From positions 1-33,561 of IMG/VR virus record IMGVR_UViG_3300047277_000175: a DNA stretch of 33,561 nt; one strand, 5' to 3'. Positions 6,708 through 12,613 of this stretch are shown piece by piece. The DNA is from a virus. Every line of letters starts with the position of its first letter. Within the stretch, counting starts at the first letter, position 1. Made by a program: the position numbers and the translations under genes. The notes below the pieces were generated by a model, which worked only from the letters and a program-made list of their open reading frames with translations, made no database searches and had not been told where the DNA came from.

Positions 6708-6977
6708 ATGAGCAAAGAACGCTTAATCACCTTGCCACAAGCCGCCGAACTACTAGGAATTACCTACGGAACATTAAACGGTCGATACACTAGGCACGAG
6801 TTTGGCTTACCTGAAGCAGTAGCCGATAAAGCTAAGCGTGGCGCAGACCTGTATCGCGCCGCTGATTTTATCGAATACAAGAAAACAGGCGGCAAACGCA
6901 GAGGCTTAAATAATGAATTAGCGCAGTTATTTATCACTTATCAAATTGGGTGCAAGCCCGCTGGAGTATCGTTATGA
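6708..6977 (+). CDS. MerR/excisionase-like HTH protein, 89 aa
   Basis: Starts with KERLITLPQAAELLGITYGTL, a pattern of winged-helix DNA-binding proteins of the excisionase/MerR type, followed by the FIEYKKTGGKRRGLN basic segment. Probably a small DNA-binding regulator or architectural protein of the early region. It follows the previous stop by three bases (TAA-GTC-ATG) and overlaps the next gene by four. No sequence-specific site can be assigned to it. Confidence 0.6.
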   Translation: MSKERLITLPQAAELLGITYGTLNGRYTRHEFGLPEAVADKAKRGADLYRAADFIEYKKTGGKRRGLNNELAQLFITYQIGCKPAGVSL

Positions 6978-7672
6978 ATTGCAAATGTCCTGTCTGTGGA
7001 ACAACGGGGTCGCTGGCTGTGTTTTTAGGGGATGATGATATGTCTAAGGCGATTATGGCAGCATTGGATTTATCACCCATAGGCAGACCGATTGCCAAAT
7101 ATTTAACCCTGTTTACACCTGCTAAAAGCAAATTAACACCTGCAAAATTTGCCGCGTTATTAGGTGAAATATCGCCCATGATTGCCGAGCAAGCTATGAA
7201 GCGCAACGGCATAAGCCACAGCGTACCGCTCGCTATCTGGGAAAGCGCGATTAGAAAAACCTTGGCAGCGCGTGATGCAGGGAAATTAACACTGCCGTTT
7301 AAAACCCACGGCTACTTATTGGAAGTGGTGGTGTCTGAATTAGCCCATGCTCAAGCCGATAAAGACGCACGAGCCAGTGCTAAAAAAGCCAGTGAAAGCC
7401 ACGCGGTAGAGCAACAATTAGCCGATGCCCGCCGTCGTGCCGATGAAAAAGAAAAGCCAAAAACACACGTCCCTGCACCCGTGCCAGCGGCGTGGGCAAA
7501 TCAGCTGAAGGAGATGTTAGCCACTGCCAAACAAGCCCCTCCGCTCACACCAGAGCAGAAAGCCGAGCAGGTTAAACGCTTGCAATCAGTGACAGCAAAC
7601 CTGAGTGCCGAAGAGCAAGCCAAGCTGAATGCCTATCGCACTGAGCGCGGCGACTTTGCTTTAGAAGCCTAA
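6974..7672 (+). CDS. Hypothetical early protein with Cys-rich N-terminus, 232 aa
   Basis: I chose ATG 6974 (CTGGAG seven bases upstream, four-base overlap with the previous stop) over an upstream start. The product begins MNCKCPVCGTTGS, with three cysteines of which CPVC is a CxxC pair: half of a zinc-ribbon-like knuckle. Residues 40-130 are a helical domain. From about 135 to 185 there is a lysine/alanine/glutamate-rich helix (DARASAKKASESHAVEQQLA), then a Pro-rich linker and a C-terminal helical segment. The length and place, just before the DUF3164 gene, suit the semi-essential early region of Mu-like phages. Function not recognised. Confidence 0.65.
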   Translation: MNCKCPVCGTTGSLAVFLGDDDMSKAIMAALDLSPIGRPIAKYLTLFTPAKSKLTPAKFAALLGEISPMIAEQAMKRNGISHSVPLAIWESAIRKTLAARDAGKLTLPFKTHGYLLEVVVSELAHAQADKDARASAKKASESHAVEQQLADARRRADEKEKPKTHVPAPVPAAWANQLKEMLATAKQAPPLTPEQKAEQVKRLQSVTANLSAEEQAKLNAYRTERGDFALEA

Positions 7673-7696
7673 CAAAAACCCAACAGGAAAAACATA

Positions 7697-8365
7697 ATGA
7701 CCATAACGCAACGCATTCAACAACTATTCGCCCGCGCAGACGCGTGGAAAAAAGACCCAATGACCAATGAAACCGCCGTTAAAGACTCACAAGGGCGGCT
7801 TTGTCCAATCACTATGTTTAGCGATGTGCAGTTAGCGCGCAACCTGCTTGTCACGGAAGGCATTGCCGAAGCCAAACGCCGTGCGACTGAGCAGAACAAC
7901 TACCACCAAGACCTGATGGCATCAATCACTGAGTTTTTCCGAATCAGTGCCGAAGAACACAAGGCTAAAGGCTTAGGCACGGAAGACGGCGTATCAATGG
8001 TCTCTATTGATGGCTTGCAGCGCATTAAGGTAGTCAAGGCTAAATCAGCGACCGCTAACGAAAAGTTAATGATAGCCAAGACCATGCTGGAAAAACTGGT
8101 AGAAGAACGCGGCGCGAACATTGAACCGTTTTTTAAAACCCTGGCTTTGTCTGCGTTTGAAACCAGTTCCACAGGGCAAATGCGTCTTGATAAAGTCATG
8201 GAACTAAAGAACCTGCGTTGTGATTACCCCGAATGGCTAGAGATTAAGGCGGCATTAGATCAAGCCATCGAGTATGTGTTTAAAAAGCGTTATGTGGTGT
8301 TTTATGAGCGTGAATCGGTTAAAAAATCGTGGGTGCAAATCCCACTGAACTTGCACAATAACTAA
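7697..8365 (+). CDS. DUF3164 family protein, 222 aa
   Basis: Matches the DUF3164 proteins found in the early region of most Mu-like phages: DSQGRLCPITMFSDVQLARN near the N-terminus, then a helical region (DLMASITEFFRISAEEH), a short strand segment (GVSMVSIDGLQRIKVVKA) and the C-terminal part ending in FYERESVKKSWVQIPLNL. The role is unknown; the gene travels with transposase A/B and GemA. Start ATG 7697 has AGGAAA upstream. No membrane segments. Family named from sequence pattern. Confidence 0.85.
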   Translation: MTITQRIQQLFARADAWKKDPMTNETAVKDSQGRLCPITMFSDVQLARNLLVTEGIAEAKRRATEQNNYHQDLMASITEFFRISAEEHKAKGLGTEDGVSMVSIDGLQRIKVVKAKSATANEKLMIAKTMLEKLVEERGANIEPFFKTLALSAFETSSTGQMRLDKVMELKNLRCDYPEWLEIKAALDQAIEYVFKKRYVVFYERESVKKSWVQIPLNLHNN

Positions 8366-8373
8366 GCTCAGTC

Positions 8374-8709
8374 ATGAAAAACCCCAACGATGATTTTTTA
8401 TTGGATTTACAAACCATTGTTAAATCTGCATTGACAGCGAACAGCGAACAGTCAGCGCAAGTTAAGGAAATTATTGCGGGTGTAGTTAATAACTGGGGCG
8501 GTTTACAGCCTTACATTCGCAAGAATGAAGAAAAACGCGAGCAGAACACTAAGCGCGACCACCTGCTATACCAACGCTTCAATGGCAGAAACAAACGTGA
8601 GTTATGTCATGAGTTTGGTATTTCAGAAGGTTATTTATATGAAATTATCCGTCGCGTGCAGAATGAAGCACAGGCGGATTTATTCCCCAAGAACGAGACT
8701 AAACAATGA
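8374..8709 (+). CDS. mor: Mor-type transcription activator, 111 aa
   Basis: Matches the Mor/C activators of Mu: N-terminal dimerisation helices (residues about 8-60, GLQPYIRKNEE) and a C-terminal helix-turn-helix (NGRNKRELCHEFGISEGYLYEIIRRV). Mor activates the middle promoter and so links replication to late gene expression; here it probably acts on a promoter upstream of the 9306 gene or the 11165 late operon. No second gene of this family (C) is visible, so one activator may serve both stages. The start at ATG 8374 has no clear Shine-Dalgarno site, only AGTC directly before ATG. Confidence 0.85.
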   Translation: MKNPNDDFLLDLQTIVKSALTANSEQSAQVKEIIAGVVNNWGGLQPYIRKNEEKREQNTKRDHLLYQRFNGRNKRELCHEFGISEGYLYEIIRRVQNEAQADLFPKNETKQ

Positions 8710-8852
8710 AAACAGATGCACAAAAAGCCGCTGATAAACGGGCGAATAGCTTGACATTACAGGGTATTAAACGCACTAAGCCACACCATGTAAAAAACAT
8801 TGCTATCGCACCTGCTACCCTGATTTGCTACCCAGCATGGAGAAAGTCATGA
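8706..8852 (+). CDS. Small basic hypothetical protein, 48 aa
   Basis: A 48-residue basic product (KTDAQKAADKRANSLTLQG at the N-terminus, ending AWRKS) that overlaps the mor stop by four bases at its start and the GemA-like start by four bases at its end. The perfect coupling on both sides is the main evidence for translation. No domain recognised. Confidence 0.6.
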   Translation: MKTDAQKAADKRANSLTLQGIKRTKPHHVKNIAIAPATLICYPAWRKS

Positions 8853-9241
8853 GCAACGACCTACACAAACGCCACTTGGCAAAAATTCACCTACTGAAAA
8901 AACAGCTAGGGCTGGATGAAGAAACCTACCGTGGCTTGTTACTGGCACACGGTGGGCATAACTCCGCTAAAGACATGACTGCGCAAGAAAAAGTGAGGGT
9001 TATTAATTGGATGTCAGGCTATATCAACGGTAAATCCGTTGCTGAAGAATACGCTGATAGAGCCAGCTTGTTTAATGCCATTAGTAGTCTAAAGCTAAAA
9101 ATGGGGCGATATGGTCAATATGCTAACCGCATTGCGGGGCGTATGTTTGGTAATAGTGATTTAAAACGCTGTACCGTGATTGAGTTGGGCATGGTGTTAG
9201 CGGCAATGCGTGAGCAGCATCAACGGGAGTCAGTAGCCTAA
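8849..9241 (+). CDS. gemA: GemA-like regulatory protein (DUF1018), 130 aa
   Basis: Matches the Mu gp16/GemA family: RHLAKIHLLKKQLGLDEETY, then a conserved-looking GGHNSAKDMTAQEKVRVINWM, and a C-terminal helical domain. GemA of Mu is reported to change host gene expression and supercoiling; the exact activity is unsettled. I chose ATG 8849 (GGAGA about five bases upstream, overlap with the previous stop) over an upstream TTG or ATG. Last gene of the early operon; a 64-bp gap with a TATACT follows. Confidence 0.87.
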   Translation: MSNDLHKRHLAKIHLLKKQLGLDEETYRGLLLAHGGHNSAKDMTAQEKVRVINWMSGYINGKSVAEEYADRASLFNAISSLKLKMGRYGQYANRIAGRMFGNSDLKRCTVIELGMVLAAMREQHQRESVA

Positions 9242-9260
9242 TTAATCAATCACAGTGCGG

Positions 9261-9266
9261 TATACT
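9261..9266 (+). promoter_or_regulatory. Possible middle promoter -10 box
   Basis: TATACT lies in the gap between the GemA-like gene and the 9306 gene. No good -35 box is seen at 16-18 bases upstream, which is what an activator-dependent (Mor-type) promoter would look like. Low-confidence inference. Confidence 0.3.
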
Positions 9267-9305
9267 GGCAGCTCACACTATCTTTTAATAACTTAGGATG
9301 TAAAG

Positions 9306-9815
9306 ATGAAAAAGTTGATTATGTGGATGCTTATTCTATTTGTCAGTGCCGCCAATGCCAGTGATACGGATGGTGACACGAACAATGACGGCATTCTATC
9401 GGGCGAAGAACAGTATTTTTTTGAGCATCCATCCGTTAATGCGTCCGACGGGGAGATAAAAAACGCGATTGAACAGGCAAAAATGGAACAAGAAATGGCT
9501 GTTCGGCAAGAAGAGTCTGAAAGGGTGCAAATTGCGGCAAGCAATAGACAGACAGTGGATACTCCGCAATCCAATTCAGCCGAGCGTGAAAATTTGTTAC
9601 GCACGATAAACCGTCCAGTTACTGGCATGGCAGATGCGCTGGATAAAAAATACGCTACCAGAGCATTGGAAACATTAAATGGCACTGGCTCAAGCAGCAG
9701 AAATGCGATGGAGGATAGAATCAATGGGCAAAACGCGCAGATGAACGCTCAGCTTCAGCGACAACAAGCGGAGCAACAACGATTAAGCGATCAACTGAGA
9801 AGATTAAATCGCTAG
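9306..9815 (+). CDS. Secreted protein with one EF-hand and C-terminal coiled coil, 169 aa
   Basis: Begins with a clear signal peptide: MKKLIMWMLILFVSAANA, with cleavage expected after ANA. Right after it, DTNNDGILSGEE fits the 12-residue EF-hand loop (D1, N3, D5, G6, L8, E12), so one calcium site is likely at about residues 24-35. The rest is Gln/Glu/Asn-rich and helical, ending in QLQRQQAEQQRLSDQL, a probable coiled coil. A periplasmic calcium-binding protein is not a normal part of Mu-like phages; this may be a host-benefit (moron) gene or part of lysis. The REP-like palindrome follows its stop. Confidence 0.75.
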   Translation: MKKLIMWMLILFVSAANASDTDGDTNNDGILSGEEQYFFEHPSVNASDGEIKNAIEQAKMEQEMAVRQEESERVQIAASNRQTVDTPQSNSAERENLLRTINRPVTGMADALDKKYATRALETLNGTGSSSRNAMEDRINGQNAQMNAQLQRQQAEQQRLSDQLRRLNR

Positions 9816-9823
9816 TTTTGTAG

Positions 9824-9852
9824 GTTGGGTTAGGCGATAGCCGTAACCCAAC
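9824..9852. repeat. REP-like palindrome
   Basis: Perfect nine-base arms gttgggtta (9824-9832) and taacccaac (9844-9852) with an 11-base loop that itself contains ggc/gcc. Sequences of this form (taggttgggtta...taacccaac) are widespread intergenic palindromes in proteobacterial chromosomes. It could also end transcription of the 9306 gene. Its presence suggests the upstream gene came from, or sits beside, host-derived DNA. Confidence 0.7.
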
Positions 9853-9871
9853 AGTTACCGCATTATCGGAG

Positions 9872-9891
9872 TCAAAACTCATGAGTTTTGA
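9872..9891. promoter_or_regulatory. Perfect 20-bp palindrome, probable operator
   Basis: The sequence centred on caaaactcatgagttttg reads identically on both strands over 20 bases. It ends seven bases before a consensus -35 box. A protein dimer bound here could control the C4 RNA/antirepressor promoter. The binding protein is unknown; it does not match the early operator dyads at 1449-1493. Confidence 0.6.
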
Positions 9892-10114
9892 TTCCAGTTT
9901 GACAAAAGCGCGTTATCGGGTTTATCTTATCCATGCACTGGCAAAATCCAGTGTCAGGGGTGAGAGCCTGAATAGTCTATGGTGCAAGCGCACCTTAACG
10001 CGCTTTTTTTATGCCTATCAGTTTATGGTGGGTGTAATTTGGGGAGTCTTACGACTCGCCGCGCCCATAGACGCGGTCTCTCAACCTGAATTATGCCTGC
10101 CGCCCAACTTTTGA
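9881..10114 (+). CDS. Ash/Icd-like small ORF overlapping the C4 RNA, 77 aa
   Basis: An open frame across the C4 RNA and its target, resembling proteins often annotated as Ash family or Icd-like in antirepressor loci (HALAKSSVRGESLNSLWCKR, then TRFFYAYQFMVG). Its ATG is inside the 20-bp palindrome and upstream of the promoter, so the unit transcript would not carry this start. The apparent conservation of such ORFs may merely reflect conservation of the RNA. I list it because annotators would see it, but favour an RNA explanation. Confidence 0.3.
   Translation: MSFDSSLTKARYRVYLIHALAKSSVRGESLNSLWCKRTLTRFFYAYQFMVGVIWGVLRLAAPIDAVSQPELCLPPNF
9899..9928 (+). promoter_or_regulatory. Sigma70-type promoter of the C4 RNA/antirepressor unit
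   Basis: TTGACA at 9899-9904 is a perfect -35; TATCTT at 9923-9928 (18-base spacing), or TTATCT one base earlier (17-base spacing), is the -10. Transcription would start near 9934-9936, at the base of the first C4 hairpin. Confidence 0.65.
9935..10010 (+). ncRNA. C4-type antisense RNA
   Basis: Consecutive hairpins fit the C4 RNA layout of P1/P7-type phages: cactgg/ccagtg (9936-9941/9948-9953); tcagg/cctga (9954-9958/9967-9971) whose eight-base loop shows TGAGAG; and a GC-rich end hairpin with a T run. Two exposed segments, TGAGAG (9961-9966) and GTCTATGG (9975-9982), are exactly complementary to CTCTCA (10078-10083) and CCATAGAC (10065-10072) downstream on the same transcript. In P1 and P7 this RNA represses antirepressor synthesis by blocking translation of a leader ORF. 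The perfect double complementarity, promoter, terminator and BRO-N gene make the call strong. Confidence 0.87.
9986..10010 (+). terminator. Rho-independent terminator of the C4 RNA
   Basis: aagcgc (9986-9991) pairs with gcgctt (10000-10005) around an eight-base loop, followed by seven T (10004-10010). An alternative small hairpin ggtgc/gcacc (9981-9994) competes with it, which could allow regulated readthrough into the antirepressor. Confidence 0.75.
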
Positions 10115-10118
10115 GAGA
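10065..10118 (+). promoter_or_regulatory. C4 RNA target and alternative hairpin upstream of the antirepressor
   Basis: CCATAGAC (10065-10072) and CTCTCA (10078-10083) are the complements of the two C4 segments, in antiparallel order as required. The second segment can instead pair with TTGAGAGA (10111-10118) to form a local hairpin (arms 10077-10084 and 10111-10118). The target ends ten bases before the ATG of the leader ORF at 10093, so C4 binding would cover its initiation region. Confidence 0.75.
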
Positions 10119-10293
10119 GTTGACGCGGTTTCCTACTTTTCTATGGAGACTATCATGTCTAACAATTCAGCTATTCAAGCATTCCAATTTCAAGCTACTT
10201 CACTGCGTGTCGAAACAGACGAACATGGAAATCCATTGTTCTGTGCTAAAGATGTTTGTGATATTTTGGGGTATGCCAATTCACGCGACATAA
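10093..10293 (+). CDS. Candidate leader ORF (icd position) overlapping the antirepressor, 66 aa
   Basis: ATG 10093 opens a frame that runs through the antirepressor start (10155) in another frame. This is the arrangement of icd relative to ant in phage P1, where C4 RNA blocks icd translation and thereby, through coupling, ant. The peptide (MPAAQLLRELTRFPTFLWRL at the start) has no clear similarity to P1 Icd that I can state. There is no strong Shine-Dalgarno site. Its role is inferred from layout. Confidence 0.35.
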   Translation: MPAAQLLRELTRFPTFLWRLSCLTIQLFKHSNFKLLHCVSKQTNMEIHCSVLKMFVIFWGMPIHAT

Positions 10294-10874
10294 TAAAGAA
10301 ATTTTGCAGAGAAGCTGGTGTATCTAATCGATACGTCAGCCATGAAAGCGGAGCAAAACAAGCGTCATTCATTGACGAAGGAAATCTTTACCGTCTAATC
10401 ATAAAATCCAACAAACCAGAGTCAGAGCCGTTTGAAGCATGGGTTTGTGATGAAGTTCTCCCCGCTATCCGCAAAACAGGCGGCTACGGAATGCCCGACT
10501 ACTCGCAACCCATTACCACCCCTATCACACTAGAAGAGTTTGAAACCCGTCACGCCTTTCACACCAACGCCCTAGCGCAACTCAAAACCGCCACCGTCAC
10601 TATGACCGTTAGCGGTGCAGATTGCTTAACCATGTCAAAGAACTTCCAGAACGCCTTACAAGGCAAGTTCACCGAAAAAGCCCTTGAGTTTGTGTTTGGT
10701 AGTGACAAGCCCAGCAAGCTCAAAAGAACCCGCTGGACACAATTCGAGATTGACGCACTCAGAGCCTATCGCGACGATGGCTACACTGCCGCCGACATTG
10801 CCAAAAAACTAAACCGCACCACCGATGGCGTTAGAAATGCAGCGTACAAATACGCCAAGGCAGGTACGGCATGA
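10155..10874 (+). CDS. ant: BRO-N antirepressor, 239 aa
   Basis: Residues about 5-105 are a BRO-N domain: LRVETDEHGNPLFCAKDVCD, ILGYANSRDIIKKF, FIDEGNLYRLIIKS, FEAWVCDEVLPAIRKTGGYG. Such proteins in phages bind or inactivate repressors. The C-terminal segment (RWTQFEIDALRAYRDDGYTA, then DIAKKLNRTTDGVRNAAYKY) is a Myb-like/GcrA-like helix-turn-helix. ATG 10155 is preferred to ATG 10143 because GGAG at 10145-10148 gives six-base spacing. Expression should be held down by the upstream C4 RNA. Likely target: the 960-1430 repressor or that of a competing prophage. Confidence 0.87.
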   Translation: MSNNSAIQAFQFQATSLRVETDEHGNPLFCAKDVCDILGYANSRDIIKKFCREAGVSNRYVSHESGAKQASFIDEGNLYRLIIKSNKPESEPFEAWVCDEVLPAIRKTGGYGMPDYSQPITTPITLEEFETRHAFHTNALAQLKTATVTMTVSGADCLTMSKNFQNALQGKFTEKALEFVFGSDKPSKLKRTRWTQFEIDALRAYRDDGYTAADIAKKLNRTTDGVRNAAYKYAKAGTA

Positions 10875-11041
10875 GCAATGAAGACCGCCTAATCCTCAGT
10901 CAATGCGTGGTAGCAATGGCTGAAATTACCCAACTACAGCTTGAACTGCACAACCGCATTCAAGTCTTAGCAGGCTTACTGGCTACCATGCGCCTACGAA
11001 AAGAAACCGAAGCCACGCCCCACTTAACCCGCATTAAATAA
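10871..11041 (+). CDS. Small hypothetical protein downstream of the antirepressor, 56 aa
   Basis: Starts at ATG 10871, overlapping the antirepressor stop by four bases. A helical product (AEITQLQLELHNRIQVLAGL) with a leucine pattern suited to a short coiled coil; no family recognised. Its coupling with ant suggests joint function. A strong hairpin follows its stop. Confidence 0.6.
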   Translation: MSNEDRLILSQCVVAMAEITQLQLELHNRIQVLAGLLATMRLRKETEATPHLTRIK

Positions 11042-11051
11042 CCCATCCCAA

Positions 11052-11084
11052 AGTCCTGTAAGGCATTCACCACCTTGCAGGACT
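11052..11084 (+). terminator. Strong hairpin after the antirepressor unit
   Basis: agtcctgtaagg (11052-11063) pairs with ccttgcaggact (11073-11084) over 12 positions with a single wobble and a nine-base loop. No T run follows, so it may be a Rho-dependent or attenuating structure, or an insulator before the late operon. Confidence 0.5.
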
Positions 11085-11143
11085 CCTTCGCAAAAACACT
11101 GACTCATCTCATTAACACCCGTCCGCACTAATCCCTATCATGA

Positions 11144-11158
11144 CTCCTAACTAAGGAG
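11144..11158 (+). promoter_or_regulatory. Shine-Dalgarno site inside a small hairpin before the holin-like gene
   Basis: AAGGAG (11153-11158), six bases before ATG 11165, can pair with CTCCT (11144-11148) upstream. TGACT and AGTCA flank this stem and could extend it with a bulge. Folding would hide the ribosome site of the holin-like gene, a plausible timing control. Confidence 0.45.
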
Positions 11159-11164
11159 CTAGTC

Positions 11165-11413
11165 ATGAAAAACCCCATTGATAACACCGCACCCAGCAAA
11201 CAATGGGTGCAATCAAAAACGATACTTTTTAATGTTTTAATTGCCGTACTGACTGTGTTAACTGCCGAGTCAGATACCCTGCGTGGCTTACTGTCAGACC
11301 GTGGCTATGTGTATTTGATGCTGTTTGTCGCTGTTGGCAACGCCCTATTGCACTTAAAAACCAGCGCGGCGATTGCTAAACCGCGCTTTATTCGCAAGCA
11401 GATAAAGGGCTGA
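11165..11413 (+). CDS. Holin-like small membrane protein, 82 aa
   Basis: Two hydrophobic segments, about residues 19-36 (SKTILFNVLIAVLTVLTA region) and 47-63 (YVYLMLFVAVGNALLHL), with a basic C-terminus (KPRFIRKQIKG). Length, topology and place at the head of the late operon fit a class II phage holin that forms membrane lesions at lysis. No endolysin is recognisable next to it. Start supported by AAGGAG six bases upstream. Confidence 0.7.
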   Translation: MKNPIDNTAPSKQWVQSKTILFNVLIAVLTVLTAESDTLRGLLSDRGYVYLMLFVAVGNALLHLKTSAAIAKPRFIRKQIKG

Positions 11414-11415
11414 TT

Positions 11416-11754
11416 ATGGATTACGAACTCGCCAAACTAGCCTTTATGGGTCTCAATGTCTTATTGACCATTGGGCTATGGCTATCAACTAATCGCGATA
11501 AAAAAGACCTAGCAACGATTGACAGCATCACCCGCATTGAGTCCCGTTTTAATGAAAAAATCCAAGTCCAAGAAGTGGCAATGGCGCAGGTAAAGCAAGA
11601 GCTGATGCACGCAGTAACCACGGAAGACTTGGATAAAATTTACCGTGAAATTAACGAAACTAAAGCCTCCGTTAATATGCAGGTAGGGGAATTGAAGCAC
11701 ATCAATAAATCACTGGATAGCCTAACAACATGGGCAAGGACAGCCACATTATGA
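11416..11754 (+). CDS. DUF2730 (Mu gp25-like) protein, 112 aa
   Basis: One N-terminal membrane segment (LAFMGLNVLLTIGLWLS, residues about 7-23) then a charged helical coiled coil with LDKIYREINETKASVNMQVG. This is the DUF2730 layout of Mu gp25, which lies before the small terminase in Mu-like phages. Role uncertain: membrane-linked, sometimes discussed as spanin-like or lysis-linked. It follows the holin-like gene by two bases and overlaps the next start by four. Confidence 0.8.
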   Translation: MDYELAKLAFMGLNVLLTIGLWLSTNRDKKDLATIDSITRIESRFNEKIQVQEVAMAQVKQELMHAVTTEDLDKIYREINETKASVNMQVGELKHINKSLDSLTTWARTATL

Positions 11755-12050
11755 GTTTTATCGACATTGAAAATCAGCAAATACGCCGTGACCTGTTAAG
11801 CCTGCTTAATACCGATGGTGATTTTGCGATGAATGAAATGAGCTTATTGGCAGGTATGAAATCATTGGGTAATCCGATTGCCCGCGATACCTTGACTACA
11901 CAGTTGCACTGGCTACAAGAGCAGGCATTAATCGCATTAAAAGACATCGGTAATACAGGCATTACCATTGCCAAGCTCACCCAACGCGGCGCGGATGTGG
12001 CGCAAGGCTTAGCCACTGTGCCGAACATTGCCAGAATGCCACTGGATTAA
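11751..12050 (+). CDS. Small winged-helix protein (Mu gp26-like), 99 aa
   Basis: Reads as a compact winged helix: IRRDLLSLLNTDGDFAMNEM, then TLTTQLHWLQEQALIAL and a wing ending in IAKLTQRGADVAQGLATVPN. It matches the small phage proteins (VpaChn25_0724 family) that occupy the gp26 position between DUF2730 and DUF3486. I chose ATG 11751, overlapping the previous stop, over an upstream in-frame ATG at 11730. DNA binding during packaging is likely but not shown. Confidence 0.75.
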   Translation: MSFIDIENQQIRRDLLSLLNTDGDFAMNEMSLLAGMKSLGNPIARDTLTTQLHWLQEQALIALKDIGNTGITIAKLTQRGADVAQGLATVPNIARMPLD

Positions 12051-12052
12051 TC

Positions 12053-12613
12053 ATGGGCAGAAAATCGACGTTTAGCCAGTTGCCAGAAGAGATCACCGCG
12101 CGGTTTCATGAGCTTCTGCGTTCAGACAAATACACGCAAGAACAAATGCGTGACTATCTGAATGACTATCTGAATGAGCTAGGTGAGCAGCCTGTTATTA
12201 CTCGCGACATCGTTCAGAAACAAGCTAAAAATTACAAAGAGCGGTTGATTGCAATCAGTGAAGACCGCCGCCGTGAAAAAGAGATTATTAACGGCATTAT
12301 GGCAGCCACAGGCATGAAGCCAGACGCAGAACAAGCACAGCTCACATCGATTTTATTGCAGAGTATTATTTCAAAAGTCACTATCGAAATGTCAGACAGT
12401 GAGGAATTGCCTGATATTGATAACATCAAAAAACTAGCGTGGACACACAAAATAGTCAATGAATCGAACCGCGTTATTGAACAGTCTGTTAAACAAGCAG
12501 AGGAGAGGCTGGCTAAGGAAATGGCGGCGGCGATGAAAGCCAACGGCGTTGATGCAGAAACAATCAGAGTAGTGGAGAGGGCAATTGTCAAAGTTACAGA
12601 TACCAACGGCTGA
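12053..12613 (+). CDS. DUF3486 (Mu gp27-like) small terminase subunit, 186 aa
   Basis: Begins MGRKSTFSQLPEEITARFHE, the usual start of DUF3486 proteins, with a helix-turn-helix in the first ~60 residues (SDKYTQEQMRDYLNDYLNEL; VITRDIVQKQAKNYKERL) and a helical oligomerisation region after it. In Mu-like phages this is the DNA-recognition subunit that starts headful packaging. The next gene begins inside its 3' end (29-base overlap), so the two terminase subunits are translationally linked. This is the last clearly Mu-type protein of the late operon. Confidence 0.85.
   Translation: MGRKSTFSQLPEEITARFHELLRSDKYTQEQMRDYLNDYLNELGEQPVITRDIVQKQAKNYKERLIAISEDRRREKEIINGIMAATGMKPDAEQAQLTSILLQSIISKVTIEMSDSEELPDIDNIKKLAWTHKIVNESNRVIEQSVKQAEERLAKEMAAAMKANGVDAETIRVVERAIVKVTDTNG

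Noticed and set aside
9881-10114. Ash-family protein as the main product of the C4 region
   Set aside because: Its start lies upstream of the promoter of the unit and the sequence is explained by RNA hairpins and pairing; kept only as a low-confidence feature.
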